A stretch of 39,614 bases of DNA from Eubacteriales Family XIII. Incertae Sedis bacterium (GTDB lineage Bacteria; Bacillota; Clostridia; Peptostreptococcales; Anaerovoracaceae): NCBI GenBank assembly GCA_031266025.1, contig JAISBV010000130.1, forward strand, positions 1 through 39,614, written 5' to 3'. Both the position numbers and the translations under genes were made by a program. Positions 7,716-15,856 of the stretch are shown piece by piece. Numbering within the stretch: the first letter of the stretch is position 1; each line of letters opens with the position of its first letter. A model generated the notes under the pieces. It was not told the DNA's origin, searched no databases, and saw only the letters and a program-made list of their open reading frames with translations.

Positions 7716-8780
7716 ATGCGTTTGAGTGAGTTTGACTACAGACTGCCGGCGGAGAGTATCGCGCGTTATCCGGCCAAGCGGCGCGACGACTCGCGGCTTA
7801 TGGTGATTCACCGTGATACCGGCCGTACCGAACATCGGCGTTTTTATGATGTGCTTTCATATTTGAACGCCGGCGATTGCCTTGTTATAAACGAATCCAA
7901 GGTATTGCCGGCGCGTCTTTTCGGCGTTCGAGAAAGGGCGGGCGCGCGCGGAGACGTCGTCTCTGTGGAATGTCTGCTCGTCAGATGCATTTCGGACAGC
8001 GTTTGGGAGATTATGGTTCGCCCCGGTAAGCGCTTGCGTAAGGGAGATACGGTGCGCTTCACGGAAAACGGCGATTTTTCGGCCGAGATAACGGATTTTA
8101 CCGGCGACGGTCTGCGCGCGGCGGTTTTTCGCTGCACGGGTGATTTTATGGACAGACTGTCGGAACTCGGCAAAATGCCTATTCCGCCGTACATCGGCAG
8201 GGAGGCGGAAGAATCGGACAAGACTCGTTATCAGACGGTGTATTCGCGCGTTCGGGGTTCTGTCGCCGCGCCTACCGCGGGTTTGCATTTTACCGATGAA
8301 CTGCTTCGCGAAGCGGCGGACGCCGGTGTGCGCGTAGCGAGACTGTGTCTGCACGTCGGCCCTGGTACGTTCAGACCAGTAAAAACGGACGATATCGAGA
8401 CGCATACGATGCACATTGAAGAATACGAGATCAGCGCGGAATGCGCCGCACTTATAGACGAAACGAAAGCTGAAAACGGGAGCGTGATCTGCGTCGGAAC
8501 GACGTCGGCGCGCGCGGTGGAAAGCGCGGCGCTTTACGATAAGGCGGCCGGCCGCGCGCGCGCGCGGCCGGGCCGCGGCAGTACGGATATCTTCATATAC
8601 CCCGGCTATGAGTTCAGGCTCACCGACGCGCTTATCACGAATTTCCATCTGCCGAAATCCACGCTGCTCATGCTCGTTTCTGCGTTCTGCGACAGAGAAC
8701 GCGTACTTCGCGCCTATGAGGAGGCTGCCTTGGAAGGTTACAGATTTCTTACTTACGGGGATGCGATGCTGATACTATGA
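7716..8780 (+). CDS. queA: S-adenosylmethionine:tRNA ribosyltransferase-isomerase QueA
   Basis: QueA transfers and isomerises the ribosyl group of SAM onto preQ1 in tRNA to give epoxyqueuosine. The 354 residues carry the family signatures YRLPAESIARYPAKRRDDSRLMV, INESKVLPARLFG, SVAAPTAGLHFT and TDIFIYPGYEFRLTDALITNFHLPKSTLLMLVSAF. The segment before TDIFIYPG is an unusually GC-rich, Arg/Ala/Gly-rich stretch (AAGRARARPGRGS) encoded by alternating CG/GC, where relatives usually have a G-W-T motif. It starts 4 bp after the SpoIID gene and overlaps the EamA start, so it is within the ruv operon. It works upstream of QueH and downstream of Tgt. Confidence 0.95.
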   Translation: MRLSEFDYRLPAESIARYPAKRRDDSRLMVIHRDTGRTEHRRFYDVLSYLNAGDCLVINESKVLPARLFGVRERAGARGDVVSVECLLVRCISDSVWEIMVRPGKRLRKGDTVRFTENGDFSAEITDFTGDGLRAAVFRCTGDFMDRLSELGKMPIPPYIGREAEESDKTRYQTVYSRVRGSVAAPTAGLHFTDELLREAADAGVRVARLCLHVGPGTFRPVKTDDIETHTMHIEEYEISAECAALIDETKAENGSVICVGTTSARAVESAALYDKAAGRARARPGRGSTDIFIYPGYEFRLTDALITNFHLPKSTLLMLVSAFCDRERVLRAYEEAALEGYRFLTYGDAMLIL

Positions 8781-9682
8781 TGCGTTTAAAAGCCGACCTG
8801 TCGCTCCTGCTCGTTACATTGGGTTGGGGCGTGTCTTATATTTTGATAGATATTTGCCTTTCGGAATTGCCGCCGTTCACACTGAACGCGTGGCGGTTTT
8901 TGGGCGCGTTTTTCGTCGCTTTTCTGCTGTCCTCCAAGCGTTTGATTCGCATCGGGCGCGATACGTTAAAATACAGCGCGTATATAGGCGTTGCGCTGCT
9001 GTTCGTTTATTCCGGCGCCACATTCGGCGTCATGTACACCAGCCTGTCAAACGCGGGTTTTCTGTGCGGGCTTACGGTGATATTTACGCCGCTGCTCGGT
9101 CTGCTCGTGTTCCGCAAAAGGCCGGACGCGAAATTGGTCGCGGCCGTCGTTATGGCCTTGGCCGGAATAGGACTGCTGACGCTTAAGGATGATCTGCGCT
9201 TCGCTTCGGGTGATGTTTTCTGCATCATGGCCGCCCTATCATATGCCGTAGATCTTTTGGTCACGGAAAGGGCCGTGAAAAAACCGTCGGTGGACGCCTT
9301 CGGGCTGGGCGTGTATCAGCTTGGTTTCACGGGCCTTTTTATGCTGATAGCGGCGCTTATATTCGAGACGCCGCATCCGCCCGTCTATCCCGGAACATGG
9401 GGCGCACTGATATTTTTGACGGTATTTTGCACAGGGATAGCCTTCATTGTGCAAGCTGTGGCGCAGCAGTATACCGACGCGTCGCGCGTGGGCGTTATTT
9501 TCACGCTCGAGCCGGTCTTCGCGGGCGTCGCCGCACGCGTTTTCGCCGGCGAGGTTCTTTCGGGCAGGGCGACGCTTGGGGCCGTTTTGCTGCTTTGCAG
9601 TTTGTTTTTTATAGAGATTGATTTCAGGAAGCTTAGATCGGCGCTCAAGAAGGTAAGGCGCCGGGGTTCTCTTGACAAATGA
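8777..9682 (+). CDS. EamA/DMT-family transporter
   Basis: This is an integral membrane permease of the drug/metabolite transporter superfamily, with about ten hydrophobic helices and two EamA repeats. The first begins LLLVTLGWGVSYILIDICL; the second covers roughly residues 150-285 and includes FCIMAALSYAVDLLVTERAV and ...ASRVGVIFTLEPVFAGVAARVFAGEVLS. The 301-residue length is typical. The start codon overlaps the queA stop (ATGATGCG), implying translational coupling. A strong promoter for tgt lies across its stop codon. EamA proteins move varied small solutes, and no substrate can be read. Its position between queA and tgt raises the possibility of a queuosine-precursor transporter, which is inference only. 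Confidence 0.88.
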   Translation: MMRLKADLSLLLVTLGWGVSYILIDICLSELPPFTLNAWRFLGAFFVAFLLSSKRLIRIGRDTLKYSAYIGVALLFVYSGATFGVMYTSLSNAGFLCGLTVIFTPLLGLLVFRKRPDAKLVAAVVMALAGIGLLTLKDDLRFASGDVFCIMAALSYAVDLLVTERAVKKPSVDAFGLGVYQLGFTGLFMLIAALIFETPHPPVYPGTWGALIFLTVFCTGIAFIVQAVAQQYTDASRVGVIFTLEPVFAGVAARVFAGEVLSGRATLGAVLLLCSLFFIEIDFRKLRSALKKVRRRGSLDK

Positions 9683-9700
9683 GGTTCTCGCCGATACAAT
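9672..9700 (+). promoter_or_regulatory. Promoter for tgt
   Basis: TTGACA (9672-9677), a 17-bp spacer and TACAAT (9695-9700): a full-consensus -35 with a near-consensus -10. It overlaps the last codons of the EamA gene and lies 43 bp before the tgt ATG. It gives tgt and the following metA-rlmD genes a start independent of the LexA-headed ruv operon. Confidence 0.75.
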
Positions 9701-9742
9701 GATTTATGAACAATCTTCTTCTGTGTTATAGGATCAGGATAT

Positions 9743-10858
9743 ATGCAAGCTGTAAGCTTTGAACTGATAAAAAAAGCGGCGCGCGGCGGCGCGCGCCGCG
9801 GGCGGCTTCACACGCCGCACGGCGTCGTCGAAACGCCGGCTTTCATGCCCGTCGGCACTGCCGGCGCGGTGAAAGCCATGCTGCCCGAACAGGTGGCGGA
9901 GTGCGGCGCCGAGATTGTGCTCTCCAATACGTATCATATGTATTTGCGGCCGGGCGAGTTGATTGTCCGCGACGCGGGCGGTCTCCACGGTTTCATGAAC
10001 TGGAAGCGCGCGATACTGACTGACAGCGGCGGCTTTCAGGTATTCAGCTTGGGCGCGCTCCGCAAAATCACGGAGGAAGGCGTCGCGTTTCGCTCACATA
10101 TAGACGGCTCTCGTCATATGATGTCGCCGGAGAAGTCCATAGAGATACAAAACGCGCTCGGCGCCGATATCATCATGGCCTTCGACGAGTGCGCGCCGTA
10201 TCCCGCCGACCGCTCCTATATTGAAAACTCGCTCGCGCGCACGACGCGTTGGCTGAAGCGCTGCAAGGATTTTCACAAAAATACGGAAACGCAGAGTCTG
10301 TTCGGTATAATGCAGGGCGGCGTCTACGCGGATCTGCGAATGCGGAGCGCGAATGAGATCACGGAGACGGATCTTCCCGGCTACGCCATAGGCGGCCTGA
10401 GCGTCGGAGAGCCCAAGTCCTTAATGTACGAAATGCTCGAAGTATCCGTTCCGCTGCTGCCCGAGCAAAAACCAAGGTATCTGATGGGCGTGGGCAGCCC
10501 TGACTGCCTGTTTGAAGGTGTGGAGCGCGGGATAGACATGTTCGACTGCGTATTGCCCACAAGGGTGGCGCGCAACGGACGGGCGCTCACATCTCAGGGG
10601 AACATAAATATAAAAAACGCGCGGTTTGAGCGGGATTTTTCGGCGCTCGATCCCAATTGCGATTGCTATGTCTGCCGAAATTATTCCTTGGCTTATCTGC
10701 GGCATCTGTTCAAATCCGGGGAAATGCTCTCGTCGATGCTGCTTACGGCGCACAATCTTGCCTTCCTGCAGAAACTTATGCGGGGCATGCGTCTCGCTAT
10801 AGAAGAAGACAGGTTCGCGGAGTACAAAAATAAGTATTACGCGGGGCTTCAAGCATAA
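9743..10858 (+). CDS. tgt: Queuine/preQ1 tRNA-guanine transglycosylase
   Basis: Tgt exchanges guanine-34 of GUN-anticodon tRNAs for preQ1, the first tRNA-linked step of queuosine synthesis. The 371-residue TIM-barrel protein shows [21 protein letters not shown], the catalytic-region [12 protein letters not shown], the nucleophile-containing [17 protein letters not shown] and the zinc site [18 protein letters not shown]...TAHN (C-x-C-x2-C...H). Length and motifs are normal for bacterial Tgt. It follows its own promoter rather than directly continuing the queA operon. yajC, which often follows tgt, is absent; metA is next, 29 bp downstream. Confidence 0.96.
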   Translation: MQAVSFELIKKAARGGARRGRLHTPHGVVETPAFMPVGTAGAVKAMLPEQVAECGAEIVLSNTYHMYLRPGELIVRDAGGLHGFMNWKRAILTDSGGFQVFSLGALRKITEEGVAFRSHIDGSRHMMSPEKSIEIQNALGADIIMAFDECAPYPADRSYIENSLARTTRWLKRCKDFHKNTETQSLFGIMQGGVYADLRMRSANEITETDLPGYAIGGLSVGEPKSLMYEMLEVSVPLLPEQKPRYLMGVGSPDCLFEGVERGIDMFDCVLPTRVARNGRALTSQGNINIKNARFERDFSALDPNCDCYVCRNYSLAYLRHLFKSGEMLSSMLLTAHNLAFLQKLMRGMRLAIEEDRFAEYKNKYYAGLQA

Positions 10859-10887
10859 CTTCGCTATAAAAGGAGATTTTCAAAACT

Positions 10888-11829
10888 ATGCCTATTTTGG
10901 TACAAAAGGGTCTGCCCGCCTATGAGATATTAAGAGAAGAAAATGTCTTTGTGATGTACAAAGACAGGGCGGAAAAACAGGATATCCGTCCGCTCAGTAT
11001 CGCGATAGTGAACCTCATGCCCACAAAAGAGATCACGGAAACGCAGCTGATACGCATGTTGGCAAATACGCCGCTTCAGGTGGATCTGCATCTCTTGACG
11101 ATGGATTCTCACGAGTCCACGCATACAGACAGGCGTCACATGGACACATTCTACAAGACATACGAAGAAATCAAAAATCACCGTTTTGACGGCATGATCA
11201 TAACAGGCGCCCCCGTTGAATTCCTTCCGTTTGAAGAAGTGGATTATTGGAAAGAGCTCTCTGAGATCATGGAGTACACGAAGCGAAACGTATTCAGCGT
11301 CATGCACATATGCTGGGGCGCGCAGGCCGGATTGTATTATCATTTCGGAATCGACAAGCGCGTCACGCCCGCGAAGATATTCGGCGTATTCAAGCATACG
11401 GTGAACAATAAACGTTCCGAGTTGACGCGCGGCTTCGACGAGGAATTTTACGCGCCGCATTCGCGCAACACGCAGGTGTTGAAAGAGGATGTACTGCGCG
11501 TTCACGAACTCGAAATACTTGCGGAATCCGAGGACGCGGGCCTGCACATCATTGCTGCGGCAAACAATCGTCTTGTCTTCGTGCAGGGTCATAACGAATA
11601 TGACAGGAACACGCTGCGGCATGAATACGAGCGTGATATCGCGAAAGGCGCGCCGATCACGGTTCCCGTAAATTACTTTGAAGACGACGACCCCGAGGGG
11701 CGCGTCATCGTAAAATGGAGCTGTCACGGCAACCTGTTTTTTACGAATTGGCTGAATTTTGTATATCAGGAAACGCCGTATGACCTTGCGGATTTAGACG
11801 GAATGCGCACGGAGCGCGGCGCACTGTGA
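10888..11829 (+). CDS. metAA: Homoserine O-acetyltransferase, MetA family
   Basis: This enzyme acylates L-homoserine, the committed step to methionine. The 313 residues match MetA throughout (MPILVQKGLPAYEILREENVFVM). Counting from the start, the catalytic residues fall exactly where the family has them: C142 in HICWGAQ, and H235 and E237 in QGHNEYD. Residue 111 is Glu (GAPVE), the determinant of acetyl-CoA use in Bacillus MetA, whereas the succinyl-specific E. coli enzyme has Gly. I therefore call an acetyltransferase despite the historic name succinyltransferase. AGGAGA precedes the ATG. I see no SAM riboswitch or T-box in the short 29-bp gap after tgt. The stop overlaps the next gene's GTG. 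Confidence 0.93.
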   Translation: MPILVQKGLPAYEILREENVFVMYKDRAEKQDIRPLSIAIVNLMPTKEITETQLIRMLANTPLQVDLHLLTMDSHESTHTDRRHMDTFYKTYEEIKNHRFDGMIITGAPVEFLPFEEVDYWKELSEIMEYTKRNVFSVMHICWGAQAGLYYHFGIDKRVTPAKIFGVFKHTVNNKRSELTRGFDEEFYAPHSRNTQVLKEDVLRVHELEILAESEDAGLHIIAAANNRLVFVQGHNEYDRNTLRHEYERDIAKGAPITVPVNYFEDDDPEGRVIVKWSCHGNLFFTNWLNFVYQETPYDLADLDGMRTERGAL

Positions 11830-13025
11830 GTCCGCACGCCGGCGCCCGCGCGGGCGAGACGGTCTGCGGCGCGGACGTATTCTGCGTGCATGAGGCTTGC
11901 GGCGGATGTCGCTATAGGGATATCTCTTATGCTGAGCAGCTTGCGGTCAAGGGCGGCGCTTTTCGGCGCGCGCTCGAAGATAAGGGGATAGTTCCCGAAG
12001 AATTATTGGAAATCGCGGGCAGTCCGCGTCTCATCGCCTATAGGAACAAGATGGACTATACATTCGGCGACGAGTTCAAAGGAGGCCCGCTGACGCTCGG
12101 CATGCACAGGCGCAAGAGCTTTATGTCCGTGATAACGACGGATCGCTGCCGTCTCGTGGATCGGGATTTCAACCGCGTGCTCACGGGAACCCTGAGTTTT
12201 GCGGCTGATAGGGGCTATACCGCCTATAACAAAAAGAGCCATGTGGGTCTTTTGCGCAATCTTGTTGTTCGCAAGGGCGTGCGCACGGGTCAGCTTCTGA
12301 TCAACCTCGTCACATCGTCGCAGGGCGACGTCGACGGGCCGGCCTTTGCCCGGGAGGTGTGTTCACTTGTACAGGAAAGCCGCGTCGTCGGCGTTTTGCA
12401 CTGCGTCAACGATAATCCGGCCGACTTTGTCCGAGCGGAGGATCGCCGACTGCTCTGCGGAGACGACCATTATTTTGAGGAGATAATGGGGCTGACATTC
12501 AAGGTCAGCGCTTTTTCGTTTTTCCAGACAAACGTGGAAGCCTCCGAGCGGCTGTACGAAACGGCGCTGTCGTGGATTCCCGATCCGGCCGAGAAGACGG
12601 TGTTCGATCTCTACTGCGGCGCGGGAACCGTCACTCAGGCCGCTGCGGCGCGCGGCGCGGGTCTTGCCGTGGGCGTGGAGCTTGTTCCTGAGGCCGTGGC
12701 GGCCGCAACCGAGAACGCCGCGCTGAACGGACTTGCGAATTGCCGCTTCATCGAGGGCGACGTGCTCACGGTTCTTGATCGGCTCGTCGAGAAACCTGAC
12801 GTGATCATTCTCGACCCGCCGAGAGCGGGCGTTCACCCAAAGGCCTTGCGAAAGATCGTCGATTGCCGCGCGAAGACTGTCGTATATATCTCATGCAATC
12901 CGAACAGCTTGGCGGATAATCTCGCTTTTATGCGGGATAGCTACAGTGTAAAACGCGTTCGCGCCTTCGATAATTTCCCGTTTACGGCTCACACGGAAGC
13001 CGTGGCGCTTTTGGAGTCTGTGTAG
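11826..13025 (+). CDS. rlmD: RlmD/RumA-type 23S rRNA (uracil-C5)-methyltransferase
   Basis: This is a SAM-dependent RNA m5U methyltransferase of the TrmA/RlmD family. Iron-sulfur cysteines C20, C25 and C28 (CVHEACGGC), with a later Cys near 107, are present. The SAM motif DLYCGAGTVTQ, the ILDPPRAGVHP motif and the catalytic Cys (~356) in VYISCNPNSLADN are also present, followed by FPFTAHTEAVALL. At 399 residues it lacks the N-terminal TRAM domain of many RlmD proteins. The GTG start overlaps the metA stop; no alternative upstream start exists. Paralogues in Bacillota (RlmCD) can modify two sites, so the exact uridine is uncertain. Confidence 0.88.
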   Translation: MSPHAGARAGETVCGADVFCVHEACGGCRYRDISYAEQLAVKGGAFRRALEDKGIVPEELLEIAGSPRLIAYRNKMDYTFGDEFKGGPLTLGMHRRKSFMSVITTDRCRLVDRDFNRVLTGTLSFAADRGYTAYNKKSHVGLLRNLVVRKGVRTGQLLINLVTSSQGDVDGPAFAREVCSLVQESRVVGVLHCVNDNPADFVRAEDRRLLCGDDHYFEEIMGLTFKVSAFSFFQTNVEASERLYETALSWIPDPAEKTVFDLYCGAGTVTQAAAARGAGLAVGVELVPEAVAAATENAALNGLANCRFIEGDVLTVLDRLVEKPDVIILDPPRAGVHPKALRKIVDCRAKTVVYISCNPNSLADNLAFMRDSYSVKRVRAFDNFPFTAHTEAVALLESV

Positions 13026-13026
13026 G

Positions 13027-13788
13027 ATGAGTTACCCAAGTAAATTTAATAAGCGCGCGGCCTACGGCGGAGGGCGTTTGGCCATTTTGGACGAGCTGCG
13101 CGGTTTCGCGATCATCAATATGGCAGCTTACCACGTCTGCTACGACCTCGTCTTTATACACGGTTTCGATTGGCCGTGGTTTCGCGGCGCGCGGGCGGAT
13201 CTGTGGCAGGAGTTTATCTGCCTGTCGTTTATATTCATAGCGGGCGTCTGCACCCGTTTTTCGGGTCGTCCGTTTGTAAGAGCTTTCAAGGTTTGCGTTT
13301 GTGCGCTTTTGATAACGGCGGTCACGCTTTACGCGTATCCCGATCAGTTAATTGTATTCGGCATATTGCATTGTCTCGGCGCGTCCATGCTTATATACGC
13401 CGTGCTTGCCCCGCTGTTTCGCGGATTTCCGGCGCCGGTCGGATTTGTCTTGGCCATACTGCTCGCTTTGGCGACATGGAATGTAGTGAACGGCGTGTTC
13501 GGCATAGGGAGCTTTTCTGTCCGGCTGCCGTCCTTCCTGTATGGTACGGGCTTTCTCTTTCCGTTCGGCTTAAAGAACGCCGGTTTCTTCTCTGCGGATT
13601 ATTTTCCGCTGCTTCCGTATCTGTTCGTGTTCCTTGCGGGCAGCGCGGCGAGCCCGCTCGCGAGACTCATTCCGCCTGTTCTCGGCCGCGTTCACGCGCG
13701 GCCTTTGGCTTACCTCGGCCGGCACAGCATGTTGATATACCTGCTGCATCAGCCGATTGCGATCACACTGCTCGGCCTGTTGCTGTGA
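13027..13788 (+). CDS. HGSNAT-catalytic-domain (DUF1624-like) membrane protein
   Basis: This is a 253-residue polytopic membrane protein resembling the heparan-alpha-glucosaminide N-acetyltransferase catalytic domain family. The signature start RLAILDELRGFAIINMAAYHVCYDL is followed by about seven hydrophobic helices and a C-terminal HSMLIYLLHQPIAI, reminiscent of acyltransferase-3-like membrane acetyltransferases. It begins one base after the rlmD stop, so it is the last gene of the tgt-metA-rlmD unit. Family members are thought to move acetyl or acyl groups across the membrane onto cell-surface glycans, but bacterial members are poorly characterised and the substrate is unknown. Confidence 0.8.
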   Translation: MSYPSKFNKRAAYGGGRLAILDELRGFAIINMAAYHVCYDLVFIHGFDWPWFRGARADLWQEFICLSFIFIAGVCTRFSGRPFVRAFKVCVCALLITAVTLYAYPDQLIVFGILHCLGASMLIYAVLAPLFRGFPAPVGFVLAILLALATWNVVNGVFGIGSFSVRLPSFLYGTGFLFPFGLKNAGFFSADYFPLLPYLFVFLAGSAASPLARLIPPVLGRVHARPLAYLGRHSMLIYLLHQPIAITLLGLLL

Positions 13789-13846
13789 GACTTTGTTCAA
13801 AACTTGCGTATACAAAACAGTAGTTATTTTAAAAGGTTCAGTCAAG

Positions 13847-13988
13847 ACTACTCAAACGCCGCGTCAGTTTTTCTCAGATCGGGTTCTGAGACGAATTTTG
13901 CCCTCGGAACGTACACAGTAGTACGTGAGAAGGCCAAAATTCGAATCAGGTTCCGAAATGGGTAAAAATCACGTGGGGTTTGAGTAGT
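13847..13988. mobile_element. Foldback (MITE-like) element, short copy
   Basis: This 142-bp element is bounded by perfect 11-bp terminal inverted repeats ACTACTCAAAC / GTTTGAGTAGT. The two halves are complementary over most of their length, including a perfect internal pair CGAATTTTG / CAAAATTCG and GAACGTAC-type arms, so the whole element folds on itself. It has no coding capacity. A larger copy with the same ends and same flanks (TCAAG before, TACAAAA after) is at 37942-38202. The right end is 19 bp from the start of the next gene, and the adjoining TACAAAAGGAG supplies that gene's Shine-Dalgarno. Confidence 0.75.
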
Positions 13989-14007
13989 TACAAAAGGAGA
14001 ACCGTAG

Positions 14008-14931
14008 ATGAAAAAACCTATCTTGGTCATTATGGCCGCGGGAATGGGCAGCCGTTACGGCGGTCTGAAGCAGATAGAACCCATGGGGCCGGGCGGAGAG
14101 ATTATCATGGATTACTCCGTATACGATGCCGTAAGGGCGGGGTTTGAACGGCTCGTGTGCATTATAAAGCGTGAAAATCGAGACGACTTTGACAGACTCC
14201 TCGGCGCCGGGGCGCGCGGACGCATCGACACGGCGTACGCGTTCCAGTCCGTCCGGCAGTTGTCGGGCGGTTTCAGCGTTCCCGAGGGCAGGGAAAAACC
14301 GTGGGGCACGGCGCAGGCGGTGCTGTCCGCCCGTGAGCTCATTGGGGAAAACCCCTTCCTCGTCATAAACGCCGACGACTACTACGGGCCTACAGCGTTC
14401 AAAACGGCCTTTGATTGGCTTAGCGCGCCGAGAAGCGGGGGCGGGAAGCATGAATACGGCATGGTCGGTTATCTCACAAAAAACACGCTGACGGATCACG
14501 GCGCTGTGACGCGCGGCGTTTGCGAAACCGACGCGCGCGGAAAACTGTCGCGCATAAAAGAGCGAACCGGGATAGAAAAGAGCCTCGGCGGGGCGCGTTT
14601 CCCGTCGGACGACGGCGCTTGGACGGAGATAAGCGGGGATACGCTCGTTTCTATGAATTTTTGGTGTTTGACGCCGGCCTTTTTGGACTTGGCGGCGCGT
14701 GACTTCCCGCACTTTCTTTCGGAGAACCTGCTCATAAATCCCCAAAAATGTGAATACCTTCTTCCTGCTGTAATCGACGCTCAGATTCGCAGGGGCGAGG
14801 CGGAGGTCTCGGTGCTGAAGAGCGAGGACAAATGGTACGGCGTCACATACAAAGAGGATAGGGAAAGCGTGAGCGATGCCATGCGCGAAAAACACAGGGT
14901 GGGGCTTTATCCGTCGCCCTTGTGGAACTGA
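14008..14931 (+). CDS. Nucleotidyltransferase (NDP-sugar pyrophosphorylase-like)
   Basis: This 307-residue protein belongs to the NTP_transferase superfamily. The N-terminus PILVIMAAGMGSRYGGLKQ is the nucleotide-binding G-x-G-T/S-R motif. FLVINADDYYG holds the metal-binding Asp pair that corresponds to the L-x-x-GDxx region, and SMNFWCLTPAFLDLA occurs near the end. Enzymes of this fold join NTP and a sugar phosphate to give NDP-sugar, but this subgroup has no assigned substrate and no sugar-pathway neighbours. AAGGAG lies 9-10 nt before the ATG, at the junction with the foldback element. The NTPase gene follows after 21 bp. Confidence 0.85.
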   Translation: MKKPILVIMAAGMGSRYGGLKQIEPMGPGGEIIMDYSVYDAVRAGFERLVCIIKRENRDDFDRLLGAGARGRIDTAYAFQSVRQLSGGFSVPEGREKPWGTAQAVLSARELIGENPFLVINADDYYGPTAFKTAFDWLSAPRSGGGKHEYGMVGYLTKNTLTDHGAVTRGVCETDARGKLSRIKERTGIEKSLGGARFPSDDGAWTEISGDTLVSMNFWCLTPAFLDLAARDFPHFLSENLLINPQKCEYLLPAVIDAQIRRGEAEVSVLKSEDKWYGVTYKEDRESVSDAMREKHRVGLYPSPLWN

Positions 14932-14952
14932 GACCGGTAAAGGGGGCCGCGC

Positions 14953-15522
14953 GTGAAAAAAATACATATGTTCTTGACGGGTGAACGGGGTGTGGGCAAA
15001 TCCACTGCGATCAGGAAGTTCACGAACCGCCTCGTCTTGCTTCGCGCCGACGTCGGCGGCTTCAAAACAGTAGCCGGCCCGGAGGACGAACGAGGGCGTG
15101 ACGCCGTATATATCATGCCTTACGGAGAAAACGCGGAGTGTTCGCTCGCCTTTTCGAAAGATCGCATGGTTGCGATCAGGGACAGACGCGCGTTCCGATA
15201 CGAGAGCTATGCCGATGTGTTCGACGGTCTCGGCGCGGAGCTTTTACGGCGAGCCGCGCACTGTGATCTGATAATAATGGATGAGCTCGGCTTTATGGAG
15301 ACCGATGCGCTCGGATTCCAAAAGACGGTTTTTTCCCTTCTTGACGGCGCGGCGCCGGTATTGGGCGTGGTCAAGCCGCCGTCCGCGTCTAAGAGCCTTC
15401 CATTCCTCTCCGGCGTACGCTCTCACGAAAAAGTGCGCGTATTCACGGTAACGCCGGAAAACAGGGATGAAACGCCCGATATGCTGTTTGATTTCTTCAG
15501 TTACAGTTCAGAGGTATGTTGA
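14953..15522 (+). CDS. THEP1-like nucleoside-triphosphatase
   Basis: This is a 189-residue P-loop protein of the NTPase_1/THEP1 family. Walker A is TGERGVGKST (residues 9-18) and Walker B is LIIMDELGFME, followed by the variant VLGVVKPPS strand region seen in the family. These proteins hydrolyse NTPs in vitro; their role in the cell is unclear. It starts at GTG or ATG near 14953 (GTGAAAAAAATACATATG; the ORF track begins at 14953). The purine-rich GGTAAAGGGGG serves as ribosome-binding site. It is probably co-transcribed with the upstream nucleotidyltransferase. A repeat cluster begins shortly after its stop. Confidence 0.8.
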   Translation: MKKIHMFLTGERGVGKSTAIRKFTNRLVLLRADVGGFKTVAGPEDERGRDAVYIMPYGENAECSLAFSKDRMVAIRDRRAFRYESYADVFDGLGAELLRRAAHCDLIIMDELGFMETDALGFQKTVFSLLDGAAPVLGVVKPPSASKSLPFLSGVRSHEKVRVFTVTPENRDETPDMLFDFFSYSSEVC

Positions 15523-15579
15523 CGGGATACATGAATGAGGAATTATTCATTCATTTTGTTGCGCGCCTATCCTCGTTTG

Positions 15580-15758
15580 CTTGTTTTACGCGGCTTCAGC
15601 CGCAGTGTAAAACAGGACAGCGTAGCGAACGCAGTGAGCGGAGAAGTGAGCGTAGCGAACGGTGCGCCTTATGCAAACGATTGGAAGGCGCCATTCGAGA
15701 ACTCCCCGGCTTCAGCCGGTAGGAGTTTACCGTCATTCCGGGACAAGCCCGGAATGAC
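15580..15758. repeat. Compound palindrome cluster
   Basis: Three hairpins sit within 180 bp. The first is TTGTTTTAC-type arms around GGCTTCAGCC. The second is AACTCC-CCGGCT / AGCCGG-GGAGTT (15700-15727). The third is GTCATTCCGGG / CCCGGAATGAC (15732-15758). Between the first two lies a tandem word GCGTAGCGAACG (twice) with GCAGTGAGCGGAG. Closely related words recur inside the long foldback copy (38037-38065), and the CATTCCGGG hairpin recurs at 37273-37342. The ORF-track peptides across this cluster are in-frame readings of repeats and not credible genes. The rest of 15523-15856 shows nothing else. Confidence 0.7.
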
Positions 15759-15856
15759 ATCCTTTTGGATTATAAAGGTGTAATACCTTATTTCGCAGCT
15801 AACCTCTGAACTGTAACATTTTTCAAATTTTTTAATAAATCTTAAACCATTGCACG

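Noticed and set aside
8777-9699. Plus-strand ORFs inside the EamA and queA genes (for example 8824-9186)
   Set aside because: Frame-shifted shadows of GC-rich coding sequence with Arg-rich composition.
10859-10887. SAM riboswitch or T-box before metA
   Set aside because: The gap after tgt is only 29 bp and holds just the ribosome-binding site.
13847-15758. Composite transposon or genomic island bounded by repeats
   Set aside because: The bounding repeats are of different families, no transposase or integrase is present, and enclosed genes have the same base and codon composition as neighbours.
15516-15783. ORFs of 68 and 82 residues over the repeat cluster
   Set aside because: They read straight through hairpins and tandem words (VANAVSGEVSVANG) that recur elsewhere as non-coding repeats, with no Shine-Dalgarno.
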